Both the position numbers and the translations under genes were made by a program. This document shows, one piece after another, positions 1-4,951 of a stretch of 7,948 nucleotides of DNA (positions within the stretch are counted from its first letter, which is position 1; the number at the start of each line of letters is the position of its first letter). The stretch covers positions 1 through 7,948 of the forward strand of contig JAZUFN010000082.1 in NCBI GenBank assembly GCA_045640725.1. The letters are read 5' to 3'. This DNA comes from RGIG3528 sp045640725. GTDB lineage: Bacteria > Bacillota > Clostridia > Lachnospirales > Lachnospiraceae. The notes under the pieces were generated by a model, which had not been told where the DNA came from, ran no database searches, and worked only from the letters and a program-made list of their open reading frames with translations.

Positions 1-38
1 CTTGGATTGTCTTCCTAAGACCGCTTGGCCTCCGACTT

Positions 39-54
39 TGGGACATATGTCCCA
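39..54. repeat. Perfect 16-base palindrome TGGGACATATGTCCCA
   Basis: The left half TGGGACAT is the exact reverse complement of the right half ATGTCCCA. It begins ten bases past the stop codon of the debranching enzyme gene. Read on that gene's strand it is not followed by a T run, so it is not a standard intrinsic terminator for it. Read on the plus strand, a weaker overlapping hairpin (ATGTC at 47-51 with GACAT at 57-61) runs directly into T residues to 66 and could act as a weak terminator for plus-strand transcripts entering from the left. The two hairpins share bases and exclude each other. It could instead be a protein-binding site or one copy of a dispersed palindromic repeat. The rest of 1-64 holds nothing I can support. 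Confidence 0.6.
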
Positions 55-64
55 GTGACATTTT

Positions 65-2089
65 TTACATCTTACTGTAAATCTGAGCGGCAACTAGCAA
101 TTCTGCTGTACTCCAAGCCTGCGCAAAGCAACCGCGAGATACAGTGGGTGTTTCACCATCATATATTTCTGCCATGTGCCCCAAACAGCCCTCAGAAAGC
201 CATGCGGATAGTGCATTCATGCCTTCGTTAAGATGATTTGTCCAATCAATTTTCTCGGAAAGATTCATAGGAGTCTCCGGTGAATGGTTCCCTGGAAGCT
301 TGGATAATGTAGCATCTGTCATATTTTCACCACTGGCATAGGCGTTAAGCATTCTGCTGTCCGGAGCTTTCAGATTGCCTAAAAGTCGCATGACTGCCTG
401 ATAATAAGCCCCTAAAGGGTAAGCCCAAACAGTGCCTTGGTGGTAAGCTCGGTCGCGAAGTTCCATAGGCCCAATATATATTTTTTTAAAATCAGGATCT
501 GTAGGGGAAAGGGTACGGAGCCCTGCTGTAGTATATAAATGTTCTCTCAAAGCTTTTAAAATAAGGAATTCTCTGGCAGCATCAAGCATGGTAAACGGTT
601 GAGTCAACGCCCATACCTGATTACAACGAATTTGGGTCTCTTCAGAAGTGCCATTTAATACGTCTTTAAGGCAAAGTAAATCATCGGACCAAAATTTAGA
701 GACAAAAGAGGACTGAACTTTCTGAGCTAATTCCTTATACTTAGGCATACCTGTCAGCTTCTCCAAAACACGAAGGGCTGAGTACCAATAGGCATTTATT
801 TCTACCGGTTTTCCGTGACGTGGAGTGGGGAGAAAACCGTTTACACAAACATCCATCCAGGTAACTTGCTCTTTATCTGCACCGGCCATAATCAGGCCAT
901 CATCATCCATTTTAATGTGGTAGTCGGTGCCTGCTATATAGTTATCTACAATATTTTCCATTACGGGAACCATAGTGTAAGCCCATTCCCAATCCCCGGA
1001 TTTTTCTGCATATCGATAGACCATATTGATAAAAAGAAGAGGTGCGTCAGCGGAATTATACATGGGATCCTTATCACCTTCCGGGAAAAGGTTGGGAAGA
1101 AGCCCATTTTTCTCATATTTGGAAAAGGTTTCCAAAATTTGCTTACATTCTTCAAAACGACCGGTAGCCAAGGTGAGACCAGGTAGCGCGATAAAAGTAT
1201 CTCTTCCCCAATCTTCAAAAAAAGGATATCCGGCAATGATGGTTTTACCATCAACAGAATCACGACGGACTATATACGCATCACCTGCAATTCCCAGGGT
1301 CCTGGTCAGCTCATCTTCAAACTTCATCTTTTCAGCAATTTTTCCCAAATGGTCCAAATGACTTTTTTTAACTTTTTTAAAAGTATTTGGATTACCGTCA
1401 CAGAAATCTTCTGCAGAAAAAACGACGTAAAAATCGCATTTTTCTTCATCGGAAACAAAACTAATCATTTTGGATGTAAAACAAGGGGAAGAAGGGGCGC
1501 GACCATCACGTTCATCTTGTGAGAAGTAGAGCGGCTCAGTGATTTTTTCTTCCAGAGGAATAATCTCTCCGTTAGTAGAAATCTTTACGGCAGATGCATC
1601 GCCGATTTCGGTAAAATTGGCATTTTTAGGCGTGCATTTATACAATGGTGTTATTGATAAGGACAGCAGTTTTTTGGAGGGATTGTCAATAGAATAGCGA
1701 AGAGCAACGGTATTATAGCCATAGGCCATAACGATTTGCTTTTTAATCGAGATGCCGGGGATATCCAATATCCAGGTAGGGAAAGTCTCATAGGAAAAGG
1801 ACGAAAAGATATCGGTATAGTCCTTATCTTGAGCAGGTAAAACTGACCTTTGAGAGGACAAAGGCAGCAATTTTCCGTCTATTTTAAGTCGGTCCTGAGT
1901 GTTGGTCAGAAGATGATAGCGAAGGTTGGGAGCTTTGACAGCTGCCATAAGAAGAGCCTGATCTCCTCTGGCATTGGAACAGGCAGTAGTAAGAGAGCAG
2001 TAACCGCCCAAACCATTAGTCAAAAGAAAACAGTTTTTTTCACCTTCAAAAATAGGAGATAATTGTTTTTTGGAAAATGAGAAAATCAT
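65..2089 (-). CDS. Amylo-alpha-1,6-glucosidase (glycogen debranching enzyme, GH133)
   Basis: This 674-residue cytoplasmic enzyme is expected to hydrolyse alpha-1,6 branch points in glycogen. Residues 1 to about 250 match the N-terminal beta-rich domain of bacterial debranching enzymes, including the early TNGLGGY segment (24-30) and RGDQALL (41-47). The (alpha/alpha)6 catalytic domain follows, with FEDWGRDTFIALPG (291-304), NLFPEG (333-338), TWMDV (410-414), PRHGKPVEINAYWYSAL (423-439) and a closing HMAEIYDG...GCFAQAWS (638-660). By analogy with the glucosidase domain of eukaryotic debranching enzyme, Asp413 (TWMD) and Glu641 (AEIYDG) are the likely catalytic pair; that assignment comes from family knowledge and motif position. 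The length is normal for the single-activity bacterial form, with no 4-alpha-glucanotransferase domain. The ATG start has a GGAGGAG site five bases upstream. No frameshift is seen. It is divergent from the PHP gene. Confidence 0.95.
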   Translation of the reverse strand: MIFSFSKKQLSPIFEGEKNCFLLTNGLGGYCSLTTACSNARGDQALLMAAVKAPNLRYHLLTNTQDRLKIDGKLLPLSSQRSVLPAQDKDYTDIFSSFSYETFPTWILDIPGISIKKQIVMAYGYNTVALRYSIDNPSKKLLSLSITPLYKCTPKNANFTEIGDASAVKISTNGEIIPLEEKITEPLYFSQDERDGRAPSSPCFTSKMISFVSDEEKCDFYVVFSAEDFCDGNPNTFKKVKKSHLDHLGKIAEKMKFEDELTRTLGIAGDAYIVRRDSVDGKTIIAGYPFFEDWGRDTFIALPGLTLATGRFEECKQILETFSKYEKNGLLPNLFPEGDKDPMYNSADAPLLFINMVYRYAEKSGDWEWAYTMVPVMENIVDNYIAGTDYHIKMDDDGLIMAGADKEQVTWMDVCVNGFLPTPRHGKPVEINAYWYSALRVLEKLTGMPKYKELAQKVQSSFVSKFWSDDLLCLKDVLNGTSEETQIRCNQVWALTQPFTMLDAAREFLILKALREHLYTTAGLRTLSPTDPDFKKIYIGPMELRDRAYHQGTVWAYPLGAYYQAVMRLLGNLKAPDSRMLNAYASGENMTDATLSKLPGNHSPETPMNLSEKIDWTNHLNEGMNALSAWLSEGCLGHMAEIYDGETPTVSRGCFAQAWSTAELLVAAQIYSKM

Positions 2090-2094
2090 TTTGG

Positions 2095-2101
2095 CTCCTC
2101 C
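2095..2101 (-). promoter_or_regulatory. Ribosome binding site of the debranching enzyme gene
   Basis: On the minus strand GGAGGAG lies five bases before the ATG at 2089. It is a near-perfect Shine-Dalgarno sequence and fixes the start codon. Confidence 0.85.
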
Positions 2102-2137
2102 GATATTGTATATAATTTTAGTTTACGACATAAGAAA

Positions 2138-2148
2138 AATATACGCTA
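2138..2148 (-). repeat. Outward-facing 11-mer TAGCGTATATT, copy facing the debranching gene
   Basis: On the minus strand these bases read TAGCGTATATT, identical to the plus-strand sequence at 2206-2216. The arm ends 48 bases before the debranching gene ATG. It includes TATATT, which could be a -10 box and would give a leader of roughly 40 bases. Either a shared promoter core or an operator would fit. Confidence 0.6.
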
Positions 2149-2205
2149 GAAAAATAATGGTTAAACAATTAAAAAAAATATAAAGACTGTACTTTTAACA
2201 AAATG

Positions 2206-2216
2206 TAGCGTATATT
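2206..2216 (+). repeat. Outward-facing 11-mer TAGCGTATATT, copy facing the PHP gene
   Basis: This is the exact reverse complement of 2138-2148. It ends 53 bases before the PHP gene ATG, nearly the same distance as the other copy from its own gene. TATATT at 2211-2216 could be a -10 box; alternatively the arm lies just upstream of TATAAT at 2224-2229 and would overlap the spacer of that promoter, a typical operator position. Confidence 0.6.
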
Positions 2217-2223
2217 ATAGGAG

Positions 2224-2229
2224 TATAAT
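2224..2229 (+). promoter_or_regulatory. Candidate -10 box TATAAT for the plus-strand cluster
   Basis: This is an exact consensus -10 hexamer 40 bases upstream of the ATG at 2270. A transcript starting about seven bases after it would begin near 2236, leaving almost no leader before the alternative TTG codon at 2240 and so favouring the ATG at 2270 as the real start. No good -35 hexamer is found 16-18 bases upstream, which lowers confidence in such an AT-rich stretch. Confidence 0.4.
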
Positions 2230-2269
2230 CACATATTATTTGCTTAAATTCAATGGGAAAAGAAAAATT

Positions 2270-3142
2270 ATGAACTTTGTCGATTTGCATATTCATTCTA
2301 CAGCTTCTGACGGGACTAATACTCCTGCAGAGGATGTAAGACTGGGGATAGAGGCAGGGCTGTCAGCGATGGCTCTTACCGATCATGATACTACAGCGGG
2401 TTTTGATGAAGCTTTGGCAGAGCTTAATCGAATAAAATCAGAAAATCCTGATATTGCAATGGAACTTGTCCCCGGAGTGGAGATATCAGCAGGATATAAG
2501 GGGAGAGATATCCATATTCTGGGACTGTTTGTGGATCCTCATAATGAGCAGCTTTGCAAAGAACTGGCCAGAGCCATTGTAAACAGAGATAGCAGAAATG
2601 ATAAAATAATAGCCAGATTCAAGGAACTTTTTGATATCACGCTTACGCATGAAGAACTGTGCGCCGGTAATCCTAAAACGGTAGTAACCCGTGCTCATTT
2701 TGCCAGGGTATTGTGTGAAAAAGGACTGGTGGCCGATAAAAATGAGGCCTTCAAAAAATACCTGAATAATGATGCACCTTGCTATGTACCTAGAGATTTC
2801 ATGGAGCCTGAGGAGGCTATACGCTTAATTAAAAATGCAGGAGGAGTAGCGATTATTGCTCATCCTCTTTTGTATAAGCTTAGCCATGATGAAGTGCTGG
2901 AGCTCGTAGAAAAGCGACTGATACCGGCAGGTATAGAGGGCATGGAAGTGATGCACTCCACCAATAAAGAAGGGGATACTGAAATGCTGAAAGCAATGGC
3001 AGAGCATTTTGGACTTTTAAAGAGCGGTGGCTCTGATTATCATGGGAAAAATAAGCCTGATATAAAGGTGGGCGTAGGCCGTGGAAATCTGGCGGTGCCT
3101 TATGTCTACTATGAAAAAATACGTGAAAAATCGAAAGTGTAG
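2270..3142 (+). CDS. PHP-domain phosphoesterase (YciV/TrpH-like, RNase AM family)
   Basis: This 290-residue cytoplasmic metal-dependent phosphoesterase keeps the full PHP metal-ligand set: HIH at 7-9 with Asp14 (DLHIHSTASDGT), TDHDT at 37-41, Glu71 (PGVEIS), His82 (DIHILG), His198 (AHPLLY), and Asp256 and His258 (GGSDYHG). Residues of about 95-190, including RAHFA at 141-145, form the helical insert usual in this subfamily. Characterised relatives (E. coli YciV/RNase AM and a Chromobacterium homologue) act on 3',5'-nucleoside bisphosphates or on RNA 5' ends, so a nucleotide or RNA phosphatase role is likely, but the substrate cannot be read from sequence. The ATG at 2270 starts directly before the PHP motif; an in-frame TTG at 2240 would add ten residues with no family counterpart. 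The ribosome site is weak (GGGAAAAG). It is the first gene of the plus-strand cluster. Confidence 0.9.
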   Translation: MNFVDLHIHSTASDGTNTPAEDVRLGIEAGLSAMALTDHDTTAGFDEALAELNRIKSENPDIAMELVPGVEISAGYKGRDIHILGLFVDPHNEQLCKELARAIVNRDSRNDKIIARFKELFDITLTHEELCAGNPKTVVTRAHFARVLCEKGLVADKNEAFKKYLNNDAPCYVPRDFMEPEEAIRLIKNAGGVAIIAHPLLYKLSHDEVLELVEKRLIPAGIEGMEVMHSTNKEGDTEMLKAMAEHFGLLKSGGSDYHGKNKPDIKVGVGRGNLAVPYVYYEKIREKSKV

Positions 3143-3158
3143 TGGTATACTGACTCAT

Positions 3159-4190
3159 ATGAAGAAACATTTATTTTCTATAATTTATTATTGTATTTTA
3201 GCTCTGGCGACTGCTTTTGTGTTACTGGATGTTTTTATGCCTAATACTGACTTTGGTGAGGATCCGAATCCTGTACAGGTAGTTACAAGAAAGCCTACTC
3301 CGCTTCCTACCAGTACCCCCATTCCATCGGATACCCCTACTCCAAAGCCTACAAAGCCTGGGGACCCTACCAGCACACCAACCAACACACCAACCAACAC
3401 ACCGACCAACACACCGACTAATACGCCAACGCCTACTCCGAAGGGGGCTGAGTTGATATTTGAGGTGAATGATGAAGAGATTCAGATTCAGGTACTTAAG
3501 TATAGATACAGTAGCGGTAGTCATAGCACTACAGTATATATTTCTGATATTAAGCTGGCCAATCCGGATTATCTGAAGATTTCTCCTACTAAATCCCGTA
3601 GCGATCCTGCAGACTTGGCTAAAAAATATAATGCACTACTGGCTATCAATGGAGATATGGGAACTACATCACCGGGATACTGTATTAGAAATGGTAGTGT
3701 ATTTGCTAAAGAACCTGCTACCGTAAGAGACGGACTTATACGAGAAGATCTGGTACTTTTTTCTGATGGTAGTCATAAATTTATAAATGAAAATGAAGTA
3801 ACCTGTGACGAATTAATAGAGCAGGGTGCTTGGAATATTCTTTCCTTTGGTCCGATACTTATGGATAATGGCGAAGCAGTGTACTCCAAGTCCACTTGTA
3901 TTTCTGATAAGAACAATTTGGACTCTCTTAATCCCAGAACAGCCATAGGTGCAACTGCTGATGGACATTTTATATTTATTGTTGCAGATGGCAGACATTC
4001 AAAAGTGGATGATGGCCTTAAATTTGAAGATCTAATAGATATCGGTAAGGGGCTGGGATGTGAATGGCTTTATAATCTTGACGGTGGTCAGTCCTCTCAG
4101 CTGATGTTTAATGGTAAGGTACAGAATGTGCCTTACAGGGGTGGATATGCAGAAAGGAGCCTGACTGAAATTGTTTATATTGGCTACTAA
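3159..4190 (+). CDS. Membrane-anchored phosphodiester glycosidase (NAGPA domain)
   Basis: The protein has 343 residues. Residues 1-6 are basic and 7-25 form a hydrophobic helix without a clear signal peptidase site, so it is probably an uncleaved signal anchor with the rest outside the cell. Residues of about 45-95 are a Thr/Pro linker. The C-terminal domain (about 98-343) matches the phosphodiester glycosidase family (Pfam NAGPA, related to the mammalian uncovering enzyme): NALLAINGDM (158-167), GYCIRNG (173-179), SFGPILMDNGE (229-239), NPRTAIG (258-264), FIVADGRHS (273-281) and YNLDGGQSSQL (305-315). Members remove sugars linked by a phosphodiester; a cell-surface polymer is a plausible substrate, but this is inferred. 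The usual aromatic residue after INGD is Met167 here. Start choice is uncertain: ATG at 3102 or 3111, overlapping the PHP gene, would lengthen only the cytoplasmic tail, and no site has a strong ribosome binding sequence. The end overlaps the next gene by 20 bases. Confidence 0.88.
   Translation: MKKHLFSIIYYCILALATAFVLLDVFMPNTDFGEDPNPVQVVTRKPTPLPTSTPIPSDTPTPKPTKPGDPTSTPTNTPTNTPTNTPTNTPTPTPKGAELIFEVNDEEIQIQVLKYRYSSGSHSTTVYISDIKLANPDYLKISPTKSRSDPADLAKKYNALLAINGDMGTTSPGYCIRNGSVFAKEPATVRDGLIREDLVLFSDGSHKFINENEVTCDELIEQGAWNILSFGPILMDNGEAVYSKSTCISDKNNLDSLNPRTAIGATADGHFIFIVADGRHSKVDDGLKFEDLIDIGKGLGCEWLYNLDGGQSSQLMFNGKVQNVPYRGGYAERSLTEIVYIGY
3369..3440 (+). repeat. 12-base tandem repeat encoding (T-x-T-P) linker
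   Basis: Six in-frame 12-base units encode TSTP, then TNTP four times, then TPTP (residues 71-94 of the phosphodiester glycosidase). The second and third units are almost identical in DNA (ACCAACACACCA and ACCAACACACCG), while outer copies carry synonymous changes such as ACTAATACG. A less regular Thr/Pro segment precedes it from residue 46. Such linkers hold catalytic domains away from the membrane or wall. The near-identical core suggests recent unit duplication, so copy number may vary between strains. Confidence 0.9.
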
Positions 4191-4584
4191 GAGAACAAAG
4201 AAGAAATTAAGAACTGTTGCGGATGCTTGGTTTTTTATATCAATATTCATGCTGATAACGGGCAGAATATACGAACATTTTTCTCACAATATTATTTCAT
4301 TTAGTATGATATATGCTTTTGCATATCCGCTTGTATTGGGCTGTTTGGTTATGATTATTTTAGATAAAAGTTCCCTTCGTTGGCAGCCCGGAGATTTGAC
4401 ATTTAGCATATATAACTGCGGCGTTTTTACTATAATGCTGGGGACCTTTGTGGATGGCGTTTTCGAGATATATGGCGCTGCCAGTAATTACATTAAGTAT
4501 TACTTTATGGTAGGGCCTGGGCTTATGATTATTGCAGTAATTTTATTTATTATGGGCCTGTTTATGGTGCAAGAGGAAAGATAA
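4171..4584 (+). CDS. Small four-helix membrane protein of unknown function
   Basis: I do not recognise this 137-residue protein. It has a basic N-terminus (TKRTKKKLR, 6-14) and four hydrophobic segments at about 19-35, 44-63, 78-101 and 110-133, with a short tail QEER. The basic start and polar loop LDKSSLRWQPGD (64-75) would lie on the inner side by the positive-inside rule, putting both ends in the cytoplasm. There is no catalytic motif. The start is probably TTG at 4171, eleven bases after an AAAGGAG at 4153-4159 inside the upstream gene; TTG at 4180 (MATKRTKKK) is the alternative but is too far from that site. No ATG precedes the first helix. It overlaps the glycosidase gene by 20 bases and its TAA directly abuts the next ATG, which points to translational coupling with both neighbours. 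Confidence 0.75.
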   Translation: MFILATKRTKKKLRTVADAWFFISIFMLITGRIYEHFSHNIISFSMIYAFAYPLVLGCLVMIILDKSSLRWQPGDLTFSIYNCGVFTIMLGTFVDGVFEIYGAASNYIKYYFMVGPGLMIIAVILFIMGLFMVQEER

Positions 4585-4929
4585 ATGAGAGAGAAAAAGC
4601 CGGAGCAACTGAGTATTTTTGATCTTTTTGATACAGAAGAGAAGCCGGAAAGCTTTTACAGACCGGACTCTTTTCAGTCAGAAAAGAAGGAATTACTGCA
4701 TACAGAGGCTGTAGGATTTGAAAAGGTGAGATATAAGGGGGAGGCAGAGATAGAAGACCAGCTATACACCGTGTATGTCAGGCGGCTTGCTGATGGAAAA
4801 GGTGATAAGGTCCGTTATATTTTGTCTGTTTCTGATATTGATTTTTCATTTGGTTATAATTCCTTGGATAGGCTTTTGATGGATTGGGAGCTGGATTCGG
4901 AGGAATTAAATAAACGCTTTACAAAATAA
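4585..4929 (+). CDS. Hypothetical 114-residue protein with N-terminal QLSIF motif
   Basis: I do not recognise the family. The protein is soluble and acidic, with no signal peptide or membrane segment. Residues 8-15 read QLSIFDLF, which resembles the beta sliding clamp binding pentapeptide QL(S/D)LF; the following 16-40 are charged and probably flexible. Residues of about 41-85 alternate hydrophobic and charged residues in a beta-rich pattern (VGFEKVRYKGEAEI, QLYTVYVRRLADG, KVRYILSVSDIDFSF), and 92-114 look helical. The ATG follows the upstream TAA with no gap and has AGAGGAAAG about five bases before it. The position between a membrane protein and lacZ suggests co-transcription, but not function. 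The open frame, clear ribosome site and tight packing make it a credible gene. Confidence 0.75.
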   Translation: MREKKPEQLSIFDLFDTEEKPESFYRPDSFQSEKKELLHTEAVGFEKVRYKGEAEIEDQLYTVYVRRLADGKGDKVRYILSVSDIDFSFGYNSLDRLLMDWELDSEELNKRFTK

Positions 4930-4935
4930 AGTAAC

Positions 4936-4943
4936 AAAAGGAG
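4936..4943 (+). promoter_or_regulatory. Ribosome binding site of lacZ
   Basis: AAAAGGAG ends eight bases before the ATG at 4952. It is a strong, well-spaced Shine-Dalgarno site in the 22-base gap after the preceding gene. No promoter or hairpin is visible in that gap. Confidence 0.85.
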
Positions 4944-4951
4944 CATATATT

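Larger units (their letters stand above)
2090..2269. promoter_or_regulatory. Divergent AT-rich intergenic control region
   Basis: This gap separates the two divergent start codons at 2089 (minus) and 2270 (plus), so both promoters must lie in it or overlap the gene starts. It is strikingly AT-rich, with an A8 tract at 2171-2178 near its middle. It contains paired outward-facing 11-mers (annotated separately), a TATAAT at 2224-2229 on the plus strand, and on the minus strand a TACAAT (bases 2110 to 2105) that sits too close to the ribosome binding site to be a likely -10 box. No clear TTGACA -35 hexamer is present for either direction; TTAACA at 2195-2200 is the nearest match but is poorly spaced from TATAAT (23 bases). 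Weak -35 boxes would be compatible with activator-dependent promoters, which is inference. Confidence 0.6.

Noticed and set aside
1..44. tRNA-like stretch: GTCTT/AAGAC inverted repeat around TTCCTAA, which resembles a tRNA-Arg(CCT) anticodon loop
   Set aside because: The seven-base loop form leaves a mismatch in the anticodon stem, and no T-loop (TTCRA) or matching acceptor stem follows on either strand. The 44 bases available cannot support a tRNA call.
2..58. Possible C-terminal tail of a plus-strand gene entering from the left and ending at TGA 56-58
   Set aside because: Only 18 codons are visible and they show no recognisable family signature; any random frame could look like this.
25..231. 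Open frame of 68 codons on the plus strand
   Set aside because: It runs antisense through the conserved C-terminal end of the debranching enzyme, starts at TTG without a ribosome site, and has no protein-like pattern.
2105..2110. TACAAT on the minus strand as the debranching gene -10 box
   Set aside because: A transcript from it would start near 2098, inside the ribosome binding site, leaving too short a leader.
2240..2269. N-terminal extension of the PHP protein from TTG 2240
   Set aside because: The added ten residues precede the usual start of the PHP fold, there is no well-spaced ribosome site, and the codon sits next to a likely transcription start.
3369..3440. CRISPR-like or mobile-element direct repeats
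   Set aside because: The 12-base units are contiguous with no spacers and stay in frame inside a coding sequence; they are a protein linker repeat.
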